The notes: generated by a model not told the origin, from the sequence alone. DNA of 64,000 nucleotides from Polyangiaceae bacterium (GCA_025936115.1 JAICTZ010000008.1:1-64000); one strand, 5' to 3'; shown: positions 44,650 through 53,914, numbered from the stretch's first letter. Numbers and translations: made by a program.

Positions 44650-45893
44650 CAGCGCGCACCTCGCTCGGTTACCACGTGCCGAGCCACGTCGTGATCCGAA
44701 AATTCGCGCGCTACACCGCCCGACGTTTGAGTGCGCTCGTGGCCCTTGCCCGCAATCACGACCACGTCCGCGACGGCCGCCTCGAGCACGGCCTGCCGAA
44801 TGGCGCGCTCGCGGTCGAGCTCGACGAGCACCGAGAAGGACGCCGGCATGCCCGCGCGGATCGCGGCGGCGATCTCGGCGGGATCTTCTTCACGAGGATT
44901 GTCGCTCGTGAGGATCGCGCGATCGGCGCGCGCCACCGCGGCGCCCATGGCTGGGCGTTTGTCGCGATCACGATGGCCGCCCGCGCCGAAAACGAGCGTG
45001 ACTCGAGCGTTTCCCGCGATGTGGCGCGCGGTCGCAACGGTGCGTTCGAGCGCGTCCGGCGTGTGCGCGTAGTCGATCACGACGACCGGATTTTCGGCGA
45101 CGACCTCGAAGCGGCCCGTGGGCGTCGGCAGCACGGCGATGCGTTCGAGCACGTCCGCACGCGGGGCGCCGAGCGCGAGCGCGACCACGCAGGCGCCGAG
45201 CGCGTTTTCGAGAAATATCTCGCCAATGGCTCGCGTGGCGAGCCGCACGCTGCCCCCGCCGAGCTCCGGAGCGAGCGCGATTTCCGCAGAAGTGCCCCGG
45301 AGCGTCAGATCCACCGGCCCCGCGCACGCCGTGAGCGCCAGCTTGGCGGCTCCGCGCGATGCCACGCCGTACGTCAGCCTTCGCACGCCCGGCGGCGTCA
45401 CCTCGAGCAAGAGCTCGCTCACTTCATCGCAGCCGTTGACGACGGCAACGCCGCTTACGGCGGGCAGCGCGTGGAACAGCTGCGCTTTGCTCGCAAAGTA
45501 GTGTTCGGCGCTGCCGTGAGCGTCGAGGTGGTCGCGCGTGAGGTTCGTGAAGACGGCGGCTCGAAACGGCCAGGTGCGGGCAAAGCCGCGCGCGAGGACC
45601 TCACTCGTCACCTCCAGCGCGGCGTAGCGGGCACCACGCTCGAGCGCGGTGCGGAGCGCAGCGAGCATGCCGCTACGCGTGAGCGCCGTGGCGAAGCGTT
45701 CGTCGTCGATGAAAGCGCCGATGGTGGTGATGCTCGGTACTGGACGCACGAGCGCACCGAGCGCGGCCGCGACGAAGCGCGTGGTCGACGTCTTGCCGTT
45801 CGTGCCCGTGACGCCGACGTGCTCGAGCTCGCTCACCCACCCGGGAGCGGGCGGGAACTCGGAGCGAGCGCTTACGGACGGAGCCTGACTCAA
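44649..45893 (-). CDS. MurE-like Mur ligase lacking the N-terminal UDP-binding domain
   Basis: A 414-residue Mur-ligase family protein. The central ATPase domain starts almost at once: GVTGTNGKTSTT (P-loop K34), TNLTRDHLDAHGSAEHYFASKAQLF region with the Lys that is carbamylated in MurE, then the C domain with VIDYAHTPDALERT, FGAGGHRDRDKRPAMG and TSDNPREEDP. The DNPR motif is that of meso-diaminopimelate-adding MurE. MurE's first domain (about 90 residues that bind UDP-MurNAc) is missing: an in-frame stop lies five codons before the TTG start at 45893 and the next gene's stop is eight bases away. GTG 45836 is an alternative start. The substrate is therefore unknown. Confidence 0.85.
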   Translation of the reverse strand: MSQAPSVSARSEFPPAPGWVSELEHVGVTGTNGKTSTTRFVAAALGALVRPVPSITTIGAFIDDERFATALTRSGMLAALRTALERGARYAALEVTSEVLARGFARTWPFRAAVFTNLTRDHLDAHGSAEHYFASKAQLFHALPAVSGVAVVNGCDEVSELLLEVTPPGVRRLTYGVASRGAAKLALTACAGPVDLTLRGTSAEIALAPELGGGSVRLATRAIGEIFLENALGACVVALALGAPRADVLERIAVLPTPTGRFEVVAENPVVVIDYAHTPDALERTVATARHIAGNARVTLVFGAGGHRDRDKRPAMGAAVARADRAILTSDNPREEDPAEIAAAIRAGMPASFSVLVELDRERAIRQAVLEAAVADVVVIAGKGHERTQTSGGVAREFSDHDVARHVVTERGAR

Positions 45894-45900
45894 GCTCCGG

Positions 45901-46665
45901 TTAGTTTAGGCCTTCGGCGCAGCTGTAGAAGTCGCAATCGCTTTCGAGGCAGCTGACCATCTCGTCCCGGCCGTTTTGGGTGAGACCGCTCAAGTAGAGC
46001 TCACAAGTCTCCGCCGTCACGCCGGTCCTGCTGGCGCACGAGGTGGTCGCGAGGACGTTCGCGCAAAGCGGGACCACCTCCGGATCCGGACACGCATCGT
46101 GAAGCGCTTGGTCGATGCACGCGTACGTGTTCGTCGTGTCGTCGCAGAGCTCGGTGTGGCTGAGCTCGAGCATACAGTTACGTGCCACGTTGGAGATGCT
46201 CGGCTTCATGTTCTTCCAAGTCATGTCGCACGTCGCTTGGACGAACGCTTGAAAGCCGCAGCTCGACGTATCCAAGTCGTCGCACGTGAGCTCGCTCGCG
46301 AGGCTGTCGTTGCACGCGGCGCCGCCTTCCCCGCCCGCACCGGACACCGACGACGGGGCGCCGCCTTCGGCCACGCTGCCGCCTTCGCCCTCGACGACGC
46401 TGCCCGCCATGCCGCCTTCGCTCGGGGCGCCGGCTTCGCTCATTCCGCCGCGGCCGCCGCTCTCTGCTCCGGCGCCGCTCATGCCGCCGCTGCTTTTGCC
46501 CGCGCTACTGGAGCCCGCGACCCCATTGCCGCCGGAGCCTCCCTTACCGGCTTTTCCTCCAGTACTGCTCCGGCCACCGCTGTCGTCGTCACTCGTTTCG
46601 GTGACACACGCGCCGGCCGCGAGCGTCCCCACCAAGAGCAAAGCGTGTGCACGATTGAGGATCAT
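45901..46665 (-). CDS. lipoprotein with Gly/Ser linker and Cys-rich domain
   Basis: A 254-residue lipoprotein (LLLVGTLAAGAC lipobox). Residues about 25-115 are a Gly/Ser/Ala linker (GGKAGKGGSGGNGVAGSSS type) that probably spans the envelope or exposes the C-terminal domain. The domain itself (about 120-254) has about 14 Cys, all likely in disulfides (CNDSLASELTCDDLDTSSCG, CLESDCDFYSCAEGLN). ATG 46665 directly precedes the signal peptide. Architecture is common among Myxococcota surface lipoproteins; no specific function. Confidence 0.75.
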   Translation of the reverse strand: MILNRAHALLLVGTLAAGACVTETSDDDSGGRSSTGGKAGKGGSGGNGVAGSSSAGKSSGGMSGAGAESGGRGGMSEAGAPSEGGMAGSVVEGEGGSVAEGGAPSSVSGAGGEGGAACNDSLASELTCDDLDTSSCGFQAFVQATCDMTWKNMKPSISNVARNCMLELSHTELCDDTTNTYACIDQALHDACPDPEVVPLCANVLATTSCASRTGVTAETCELYLSGLTQNGRDEMVSCLESDCDFYSCAEGLN

Positions 46666-46761
46666 CCGTCGTTCTCCGTCGCCAAGATGCCCTCGAAAAA
46701 GCAACGAGAGCGCCAGGACTCTATACGGACCCGACGCCTCGAAGCTACCCGGGGGACCAAA

Positions 46762-48168
46762 CTAGGCCGATTTATTTGCTTTGGCGAGACGCTCGGCGAG
46801 CGAGGTGTCGTACTCGCCCGCTCGAAATTCCGCTGAGGCGAGCACACTGCGCAAGAACGCGCGATTGGTTTCACGCGAGCCGCGCGTCCCCGTGAGCTCG
46901 ATTTCGAGCGCGCCGAGCGCGCCGTCGAGCCGCTGGATCGCCTCGGCGCGCGTCGCGCCGTAACCAATGATCTTGGCGATGAGGGGGTCGTAGTACGGCG
47001 TGATTTCGTTGCCTTCGACGTAACCCGCGTCGAGGCGCACGCCGGGCATGCCTTCGGGCAGCCGAAAACGCACGAGCTTGCCCGGCTGCGGCACGAACCC
47101 GGCCGCGGGATTTTCGGCGTAGAGGCGCGCTTCGACGGCGTGGCCCTGCGGGGCCGCAGCGAGGCCGTCCGGAAGTCGTTCGCCCGCGGCGATGCGGAGC
47201 TGCTGCTCCACGAGATCGACGCCCCAGACGAGCTCGGTCACGGGGTGCTCGACTTGAATGCGCGCGTTCACTTCGAGAAAGTAGCAGTTGCCCTGCGCGT
47301 CCGCGACGAGCTCGATCGTGCCTGCACCCGTGTAGCCGACGTCTGCCACGAGGCGGAGCGCACGCGCCGCGAGCTCGGCGCGTTTGGCGTCCCCCGCGCT
47401 GCCCGTGAGAAACGCCGCGGGCGAAGGGCTCTCTTCGATGACCTTTTGGTAGCGGCGCTGCACGCTGCACTCGCGCTCGCCCAAAATGACGGCTGAGCCG
47501 TGCGCGTCACGCAGCACCTGGAGCTCGATGTGCCGCGGGCGCTCGAGGTAACGCTCGAGGTACACGCGCGCGTCGAGAAATGCGGCGCGGCTGCGTTCGG
47601 AGCATGTCTTCGCCGCGCGCTCGAGCTCGGTGGCGTCGCGCGCGATCTGCATGCCGATGCCGCCGCCGCCACCCGCGGCTTTGACGAGCACTGGAAATCC
47701 GATGCGCTCCGCTTCCGCACGCAGTCGCTCGGCGTCGTTCGGATCGACGGGGCCGTCACTGCCGGGCGGTGGCTCGAGCCCCACTCTGGAAGCGCTCTTG
47801 CGCGCGCGGATCTTGTCGCCGACGAGGCGCATGGCGTCCGGCGACGGTCCGACGAACACGGCGCCCGCAGCGGTGATCGCCTCCGCAAACTCGGCGTTCT
47901 CGCTGAGCAGGCCGTACCCCGGGTGCACGGCGTCGGCACCCGTGTCGCGAAGCGCAGCGAGCAGCGCCGGCACGCTCAGGTAGCTCTCCTTCACGGGTCC
48001 CGGACCGAGACGAATCGCTTCGTCGGCGAGTGCCACGTGCGGCAGCGCCACGTCGGCGTCGGAGAAAACGGCGACCGTGGGCACGCCGAGCCGCTCGGCG
48101 GTCCGGAGCACGCGGCACGCGATTTCCCCGCGATTGGCGACGAGCAGCTTCTTGAACGGCAGCGTCAT
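46762..48168 (-). CDS. accC: acyl-CoA carboxylase, biotin carboxylase subunit
   Basis: Biotin carboxylase, 468 residues, that charges biotin with bicarbonate using ATP. The N-terminal KKLLVANRGEIACRVLRTAE, the ATP-grasp loop VKAAGGGGGIGM, GERECSVQRRYQKVIEESPS, EVNARIQVEHPVTELVWGVD and GHAVEARLYAENP are all intact. There is no C-terminal biotinyl domain, so it needs a separate BCCP. It may serve acetyl-CoA carboxylase or a propionyl/methylcrotonyl-type enzyme; no carboxyltransferase gene is near. ATG 48168 overlaps the rlmN stop (ATGA). Confidence 0.93.
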   Translation of the reverse strand: MTLPFKKLLVANRGEIACRVLRTAERLGVPTVAVFSDADVALPHVALADEAIRLGPGPVKESYLSVPALLAALRDTGADAVHPGYGLLSENAEFAEAITAAGAVFVGPSPDAMRLVGDKIRARKSASRVGLEPPPGSDGPVDPNDAERLRAEAERIGFPVLVKAAGGGGGIGMQIARDATELERAAKTCSERSRAAFLDARVYLERYLERPRHIELQVLRDAHGSAVILGERECSVQRRYQKVIEESPSPAAFLTGSAGDAKRAELAARALRLVADVGYTGAGTIELVADAQGNCYFLEVNARIQVEHPVTELVWGVDLVEQQLRIAAGERLPDGLAAAPQGHAVEARLYAENPAAGFVPQPGKLVRFRLPEGMPGVRLDAGYVEGNEITPYYDPLIAKIIGYGATRAEAIQRLDGALGALEIELTGTRGSRETNRAFLRSVLASAEFRAGEYDTSLAERLAKANKSA

Positions 48169-49307
48169 GCCGGCACGCGGGCGCGACCGAGCTCGATGAG
48201 CCCGGGTTCGAGCGCGAGTTGACCGCAGGCGGCCGATACTTCGTCGCCACGCCGCGCGCGCACGAAGCACGACACGCCGTAACCCGCGACGCGCGCTTGG
48301 AACGCATCCACGCGCTCCGGCGGCGAAGCGCGAAAGTCCGCGCCCGCGACGGGGTTCATCGGGATGAGATTCACTTTGACGGGCAAGCCGGCGAGCACGC
48401 GCACGAGTCGATCGGCGTGCTCGTCGGTGTCATTCACGCCGTCGATCAGCGTGTATTCGATGGTGATGCGGCGCCGGCGCGGCAGCGGGTAGCTCTTGAG
48501 CGCCGCGATGAGCTCATTCAACGGATAGCGCTTGTTCATGGGCACGATGCGCGAGCGTGTCGCGTCGTCGGGCGCGTGCAGCGACACGGCGAGCCCGACC
48601 TTGCCTGCGAAATCTGCCCCGAGTTTCTTCAAGCCGGGCACGAGCCCCACGGTCGACACGGTGATGCGCCGGGGGCTCATGCCCGTGCCTTCCGGGTGCG
48701 TCAGCAGACGGAGGGCGCGCGCCGTCTCGTCATAGTGGTGGAGCGGCTCACCCATGCCCATGAACACGAGATTCGTGAGATCTTCGTTTTCGTCGAGGTG
48801 GCGACGCGCGAGGATCACCTGGCTCACGATTTCATCCGCGCCCAGGCCACGCCCGAGCCCCGCACGGCCGCTCGCGCAGAAGACGCAACCCATGGCGCAG
48901 CCGAACTGCGTGGAAACGCAGAGCGTCACACGCGTGCGTTCGGCCGGGCCCTCGAGCGCGTCGTCCTCGTCGTCTGCGGCGGCCGCGAGATCGGCGTCGC
49001 CGGAGAGCGGCGTCATCGGGATCAGCACGCATTCGATGCGTCCGCCGCCCTGCATGCCGAGCACGAGCTTGCGCGTGCCGTCCTTGGCGCGGTGCACGTC
49101 GATGACCTCGAGCGGCGCCACGACTCCGGCCGCGGCGAGCCGCTCGCGCAGCGCGACGGGCAAATCCGTCATCTTCGCGGCGTCGAGCTCGCCGCGCCGA
49201 TGGATCCAGCGAAATATTTGCTGCGCGCGGTACTTCGGCTCGCCGAGCCCGGCGAGCTCTTCTACCCATTCTTCGGGGAACCGCCCGATCGGGCGCAGCT
49301 CGCTCAT
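48165..49307 (-). CDS. rlmN: dual-specificity 23S rRNA/tRNA A2-methyltransferase RlmN
   Basis: Radical-SAM methyltransferase of A2503 in 23S rRNA and A37 in tRNAs, 380 residues. Cluster motif C137-AMG-C141-VF-C144; the methyl-carrier Cys is in EVSAACGQL near the C terminus, and GMGEPLHHYD and IPMNPV are family motifs. An acidic insertion of about 25 residues (about 100-124, rich in DDEDDALEG) sits between the beta strand CVLIP and RVTLCVSTQFGC, longer than in E. coli. Starts at 49307 in an ATGA overlap with mazG. Confidence 0.95.
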   Translation of the reverse strand: MSELRPIGRFPEEWVEELAGLGEPKYRAQQIFRWIHRRGELDAAKMTDLPVALRERLAAAGVVAPLEVIDVHRAKDGTRKLVLGMQGGGRIECVLIPMTPLSGDADLAAAADDEDDALEGPAERTRVTLCVSTQFGCAMGCVFCASGRAGLGRGLGADEIVSQVILARRHLDENEDLTNLVFMGMGEPLHHYDETARALRLLTHPEGTGMSPRRITVSTVGLVPGLKKLGADFAGKVGLAVSLHAPDDATRSRIVPMNKRYPLNELIAALKSYPLPRRRRITIEYTLIDGVNDTDEHADRLVRVLAGLPVKVNLIPMNPVAGADFRASPPERVDAFQARVAGYGVSCFVRARRGDEVSAACGQLALEPGLIELGRARVPA

Positions 49308-50149
49308 CGTTCCTCTGCCTTCGCTTCGTCCCAGTAACCGTCGAGCACCTCGAGCGGAGGTCCGGGCAGGGGCTTGCCGTCGGCGCCGCGAGCAAAGCCG
49401 CCGTGACGCTCCTTCACGCGGCGCTCGACGTGCGCGAAGCGACGCGCGAAGCGGTCGGCGGTGCCGCGCAGCGCCGTTTCGGCGTCGAGCCCCTGGTGGC
49501 GCGCGAGATTGACGAGCGCGAAGAGCACGTCGCCGAGCTCCGCTTCCATGCGCGCCTTGTCGCCCGACGCGATCGCGTGGTCGAGCTCGCCGAGCTCCTC
49601 GCTCACCTTTTGGCGCGAGCCGCGACCGTCGGGCCAATCGAAGCCGACGCGACTCACCTTCTCGCTCATGCGCTGCGCGCGCTGAAGCGCCGGCATGGAA
49701 CGCGGCACGCCGTCGAGCACGCCGCGGTCGCGCTTCTCTTCCGCTTTGATACGCTCCCAGTTCTGGAGCACTTCGCCCGAGCCTTCGACGGTAGTGTCGG
49801 CAAACACGTGCGGGTGCCGGCGCACGAGCTTTTCGACGATGGAGCGCACCACGTCGTCAGGACCGAACAGACCCTCGCGTCGCGCGAGCTCTCCCAAGAA
49901 CACGACCTGCAGCGCCAAGTCGCCGAGCTCTTCGCGTAAGCCGTCGAAGTCTTTGGCGTCGATGGCGTCGATCACCTCGCACGCCTCCTCGAGCACGTAG
50001 CGGCGGATCGAGGCAAAATCTTGCTCCTTGTCCCAGGGGCAGCCGTCCTCGGCGAGGAGGCGGCGCATGAGGGCAACGAGCGAGGGGTAGGAGGCGCCCT
50101 GTTGTTCGGCGAGCGGCGGCGACTCCGGAATTGGAAACGGACGACCCAT
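49304..50149 (-). CDS. mazG: nucleoside triphosphate pyrophosphohydrolase MazG
   Basis: All-alpha NTP pyrophosphohydrolase, 281 residues with two MazG repeats as in E. coli. The first has CPWDKEQDFASIRRYVLEEA, then EVIDAIDAKDFDGLREELGD (metal-binding EExxE/ExxD); the second has VSEELGELDHAIAS and RMEAELGDVLFALVNLARHQ. ATG 50149 begins GRPFPIPES. First gene of mazG-rlmN-accC, coupled by four-base overlaps; divergent from an enoyl-CoA hydratase gene 76 bp away. Confidence 0.95.
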   Translation of the reverse strand: MGRPFPIPESPPLAEQQGASYPSLVALMRRLLAEDGCPWDKEQDFASIRRYVLEEACEVIDAIDAKDFDGLREELGDLALQVVFLGELARREGLFGPDDVVRSIVEKLVRRHPHVFADTTVEGSGEVLQNWERIKAEEKRDRGVLDGVPRSMPALQRAQRMSEKVSRVGFDWPDGRGSRQKVSEELGELDHAIASGDKARMEAELGDVLFALVNLARHQGLDAETALRGTADRFARRFAHVERRVKERHGGFARGADGKPLPGPPLEVLDGYWDEAKAEER

Positions 50150-50225
50150 GGCGTCCGGTTCGTAGCACCGGAGTGCCGATGGCGGGAGGTTCGGCCGGAA
50201 AGAAGCGTGGTACGCTTTTGCGAGG

Positions 50226-51005
50226 ATGGCGGTGCTTCTCGAAGAACGGCGCGGAGCGGTGGCAGTCCTCAGCCTGAATCGGCCGGCGGCGCTGAACGCG
50301 CTCGACGCCGAGCTCGTGGGCGCACTGTCCCGAGTGCTCGAAAGCGCCGTCAGCGATCCCGGGGTGCGCACCATCGTGCTCACGGGCACCGGTGGCGCGT
50401 TTTGTTCGGGCGCCGACCTGAAAGAGGCCCTGCGCGACCTCGACGCCGGGCTCGCGCTCGGCGAGCGCCTCGCCGCATTTCAAAAGAACGTCCGTCTCAT
50501 CGTGGGCTGCGACAAACCGGTCATTGCAGCGGTCGACGGCGCCGCCGTCGGCTTCGGCGCCGATCTCGCGCTCGCCTGCGACCTGCGCGTCCTGTCCGAG
50601 CGCGCTTATTTGCAGGAAAAGTTCGTGGGCATCGGCTTGATGCCGGACGGCGGCGGCACGTTCCATCTCGCACGCTTGGTCGGGCTCGGACGCGCGCTCG
50701 AGCTCTTGTTGCTCGGGGAGCGCATCGAAGCGACTCGCGCCGTCGAGCTCGGCCTCGCGCTCCGCGTCGTCCCCGAAGCGCAACTACTCGAGGAGGCACT
50801 CGCTCTCGCAGAACGCCTCGCCGACGGTCCGCCCCTCGCGCTCGCCGCCATCAAGCACGCGACGCGCAAGAGCCTCGACGGCACACTCGAAGACGCGCTC
50901 GCTCGCGAAGCCAGCGGACAGACCGCGCTCCTGCAGAGCGCCGACTTGCGCGAAGGTGTCGTCGCCTGGACCGCACGGCGTAAGGCCCGCTTCACTGGCC
51001 GCTGA
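50226..51005 (+). CDS. enoyl-CoA hydratase/isomerase family protein
   Basis: Crotonase-fold protein, 259 residues. Oxyanion-hole segments are FCSGADLKEA and GAAVGFGADLALACD. At the places of the two hydratase Glu residues it has Asp (in ADLA) and Phe (in KFVGIG), and it carries GLMPDGGGT, the Asp-containing signature of PaaG/enoyl-CoA isomerase-like members. An isomerase or PaaG-type activity is thus more likely than plain hydration. GCGAGG precedes the ATG. Single gene, divergent from mazG. Confidence 0.88.
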   Translation: MAVLLEERRGAVAVLSLNRPAALNALDAELVGALSRVLESAVSDPGVRTIVLTGTGGAFCSGADLKEALRDLDAGLALGERLAAFQKNVRLIVGCDKPVIAAVDGAAVGFGADLALACDLRVLSERAYLQEKFVGIGLMPDGGGTFHLARLVGLGRALELLLLGERIEATRAVELGLALRVVPEAQLLEEALALAERLADGPPLALAAIKHATRKSLDGTLEDALAREASGQTALLQSADLREGVVAWTARRKARFTGR

Positions 51006-51023
51006 GAGCTGCGTCGCCGCTCC

Positions 51024-52586
51024 TTACGAGCCGAGGCAGCCGAAGTCGATCGCCACCTTGACGTTGGGATCGGCCTCGACGGTGCTGCACGTCGCCGGGC
51101 AAAGCTCGATCTTCGTGAAATCCGAGCTGAAGTAGAAGCCCGCGTTCGAGCCGCAGTCGGCCGCGCTCGGGTGACGAGTGAGCGGCACGCTCGCCCCGCT
51201 GCCCGGCTGGTAGGAGACACGCGTCTGATTGAAGTCGACGATGCCGTGCGACGGCTTCGGCACGTCGTACTCGCACGAGACTTGCGCCTGCTCGATCACG
51301 CCTTCCGCGATCTTGTTGAAGATGTCGTTGAAGTTCGAGTTGTAGCAAGACGGGTAGCGGAGCCCGCCCGTGAGGATGCTCAGGTATTGATAGCCGAGGC
51401 CGGGTTCGGCGCTGTCTTGAAGCTGCGCGCCGGTCGTGCCCTGACACGTGGTCTGAACACTTCCGTCGCCGCGGCAGCAGCGCGTTTCCACGGGATCGCC
51501 CGGTCTGAGCGGCGTGGGATTGGTCGTGGCGTTACCAGCGAAGCCGACGATGCTGTACCAGACGTAGTTGCGATCGCCGCTCGCTGTTTGAAACTGTGCG
51601 GGATCGAGCGCGCGGAGCGCTCTGTCGAATTGGCTCGCCCAGGCTTGCTCGTCGTTGCCCGAGAGCAACGACGAGCAGCCGGTGCCCGCCGTGCGCGTAG
51701 GGCTGTCGTCGGTGATGCCGACGAAGACTTTATACGCATTTTGTCGCACGAACGCGCTCCAGCCGTTCGGTGCGACGGGCACCCAATTGGTGCGCGCGTG
51801 CGGGTATGGATCGCTCGTGTGGTAGGCGTCCATCAGTCGGCACCAGAGGTCGTTACTCCCGATATCGGTGCTGTGATGGTAGAACTTGGGCGGGTTGTTG
51901 GCGACGGGCGGCGTCGACCCCGTCTGGTTCGTGGGGCACGTCAGCGTGCTGAGCGGTGCGCCGATGCAGACGGAGTACGCTGAATCCGAAGCGCTCCCGC
52001 CGTCTTGGTTGTGCGCAAACACGTTGCCGTAGCGGGAGACGAGGATGACGCGGTAGTCGATCTTGCTGTTGTCGAGGATGGCCGCGAAGTCGCCGTTGAT
52101 GCGCGCCTGCACTTGTTGGATTTCCCCGGCCATGCTCTCGGAGTTGTCGATGGCGACGATCACGTCCATCGGACGCTTGCGCAGCACCGCCACACCGGTC
52201 TCGGACGCGCACGCGCCGCCTTGGCCGCCATTTTCAGGGTCGTAGGTGAACGTGATGTCGGGCAGGCCGGCCGCGCTGAAGTCGTTGCCGAAGCCGGCCT
52301 CGCTCTGTCCGCCTTCGGGCGCACCGCCGCGCGCGCTCGTCCCGCCTTTGCCGCCGCGCGCGCTCGAACCGCCTGTACCGATACTGATCGAGCCGCCCGT
52401 GGCGCTCGACGCTCCCGTGCCGCCTTTGCCGTTCGAGCTACCGCCCGTGCCGGTGCTGCCGGCGTCGCCGCCCGTGAGGCCGTGAGGCCGTGAAGTGACT
52501 TCGGCCGTGCTCGAGCACGCGTACACCACGCAGAGCAAGGCCCCGCTCGCAAGCCAATGCGTGCCGTGGATTCTTTGGGCCATCAC
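51024..52586 (-). CDS. von Willebrand factor A lipoprotein
   Basis: A 520-residue lipoprotein (Cys24 after CVVYA), with a Gly/Ser/Thr linker (about 37-100) and a VWA domain whose metal site is D147-N-S149-E-S151 (DVIVAIDNSESM), followed by FVGITDDSPTR. About 15 further Cys are spread through the domain. The C-terminal 90 residues (SCEYDVPKPSHGIVD, then IELCPATCSTVEADP) form a module shared with the next gene. The start is GTG 52586 or ATG 52583, overlapping the upstream stop. It probably binds a surface partner through Mg in the VWA site. Confidence 0.85.
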   Translation of the reverse strand: MMAQRIHGTHWLASGALLCVVYACSSTAEVTSRPHGLTGGDAGSTGTGGSSNGKGGTGASSATGGSISIGTGGSSARGGKGGTSARGGAPEGGQSEAGFGNDFSAAGLPDITFTYDPENGGQGGACASETGVAVLRKRPMDVIVAIDNSESMAGEIQQVQARINGDFAAILDNSKIDYRVILVSRYGNVFAHNQDGGSASDSAYSVCIGAPLSTLTCPTNQTGSTPPVANNPPKFYHHSTDIGSNDLWCRLMDAYHTSDPYPHARTNWVPVAPNGWSAFVRQNAYKVFVGITDDSPTRTAGTGCSSLLSGNDEQAWASQFDRALRALDPAQFQTASGDRNYVWYSIVGFAGNATTNPTPLRPGDPVETRCCRGDGSVQTTCQGTTGAQLQDSAEPGLGYQYLSILTGGLRYPSCYNSNFNDIFNKIAEGVIEQAQVSCEYDVPKPSHGIVDFNQTRVSYQPGSGASVPLTRHPSAADCGSNAGFYFSSDFTKIELCPATCSTVEADPNVKVAIDFGCLGS

Positions 52587-53914
52587 CGCACCACCTTGAT
52601 CGTCGGGCAGCCGAGCGCGATGCGAACTTCACCGTCCGGATCGGACTCGACGCGCTCGCAGGCCGCGCCGCAGAGCTCGATTTTGCTGCCGTCTTCACTG
52701 TATTGCCAGCCGTTCGCTTGCTCGCAGCTGGCCGTATCGTCGAGCTTGATCGTCTCTTCTTTGCCGCTGCCCGGTTTGAACGTGACGTTGACTTTCGAGC
52801 GATCGACGCCGCCGCCGTCCGGATTGGTCGGCACGTCGAACTCGCACGAGAGCACCTTGTCGTGGCTGATCTTTTGGAGCGCCGCGTTCAGATCTTTCGC
52901 GAAGTCCTGACTGCTCGTCATGTCGAAGTGACAGTCGCCCTGATCGGGGACGCTGCCCGAATGATCGCAGTCGGGACTCGACGCGGTGCCACCCTCGTAC
53001 GCGATTTGCGAGAGGAGCGAGCGCGCCGCTTCGCTGCCAGGTGCGCCGATCACGAAGGTGCGGATATTGAAGAGCCGCGCGTGCGGCACGTCCGTCTCGA
53101 CGAGCTTCGAGAGCTCGGATTCTTTGCAGGTCTCGGCGCCGTCCGTCATGAGCACGACGAAGGAATTGCCGCGCAATTTGGCGGCGCGGAGCGCGTCCGA
53201 CAGGTGCTGATAGCCGAGGATCGTCGCGCCCGCGATCGGCGTGTCGCCCGACGGACTCACGCCGTCGAGGGCGCTCGTGATGTCGCTCTGCTGCGAAGCG
53301 TCGAGCTTCGCCACGTCGACGACCGGATCCGCGCTCACGCCGCAGTGGTCGTCTTCGGGAAAGAGCGTGAGGCCCGCGCTCACGTTGCTCTGTCCGGACA
53401 GGGTCGCGATCGCGTCCGCCAACGCCCCGCTCGCGATCTCCCACTTCGACGGCTTCGACGTATCCTCCTTCACGGGAAATTCAGCGCAACGCGCGTTGAG
53501 CGCGGCGTCACCCTGCGGCGGGTTGCAATTCATGCTGCCGCTCTTGTCGATGACGAAGAGCAGGTTCGCCGGCACGAGGCGCGCCGATTGGATCTTGGTC
53601 GCGCACGCCGTGAGCGGCGGCGCGCCCGCCGTCCCGAGGGCGCCCGCTTCGCCGGCCGCACCTGCTTCGCCCGCAGCGCCCCCCGCTGTTTCCGGCTGGC
53701 CGGCTCCGCCGCCGGAGCCGCCCGTACCCGCGAAGGCCGCGCCTGCCCTTCCGGCGATCGCGCCGCTCCCGGCCCTGGCGCTCACACCCCCGCCGCCGGC
53801 GCTGCCTGGCCCGCCTCCACTGCCGCCCGCACCGTCTCCTTGGTCGTTCGAGCCGCACGCCGCGACGAACGTCGCGATCGACAGCCCGATACATCCGAGT
53901 CTTAGCCAGCGCAT
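52583..53914 (-). CDS. von Willebrand factor A lipoprotein
   Basis: A 443-residue lipoprotein (Cys20 in ATFVAAC). A long Gly/Ala linker (about 25-100) leads to a VWA domain with complete MIDAS D123-K-S125-G-S127 (FVIDKSGSM), SGDTPIAGA (Thr) and VLMTDGAETC (Asp). The C-terminal module (SCEFDVPTNPDGGGVD, IELCGAACERVESDP) matches the following gene's. As first gene of the pair, it may be driven from around 54010-54038, where a perfect minus-strand TTGACA (54038-54033) is seen without a good -10. Confidence 0.87.
   Translation of the reverse strand: MRWLRLGCIGLSIATFVAACGSNDQGDGAGGSGGGPGSAGGGGVSARAGSGAIAGRAGAAFAGTGGSGGGAGQPETAGGAAGEAGAAGEAGALGTAGAPPLTACATKIQSARLVPANLLFVIDKSGSMNCNPPQGDAALNARCAEFPVKEDTSKPSKWEIASGALADAIATLSGQSNVSAGLTLFPEDDHCGVSADPVVDVAKLDASQQSDITSALDGVSPSGDTPIAGATILGYQHLSDALRAAKLRGNSFVVLMTDGAETCKESELSKLVETDVPHARLFNIRTFVIGAPGSEAARSLLSQIAYEGGTASSPDCDHSGSVPDQGDCHFDMTSSQDFAKDLNAALQKISHDKVLSCEFDVPTNPDGGGVDRSKVNVTFKPGSGKEETIKLDDTASCEQANGWQYSEDGSKIELCGAACERVESDPDGEVRIALGCPTIKVVR

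Noticed and set aside
44649..45893. Canonical murE of the cell-wall pathway
   Set aside because: The N-terminal UDP-MurNAc-binding domain is missing, and no other division/cell-wall cluster genes (murF, mraY, ftsI) are adjacent.
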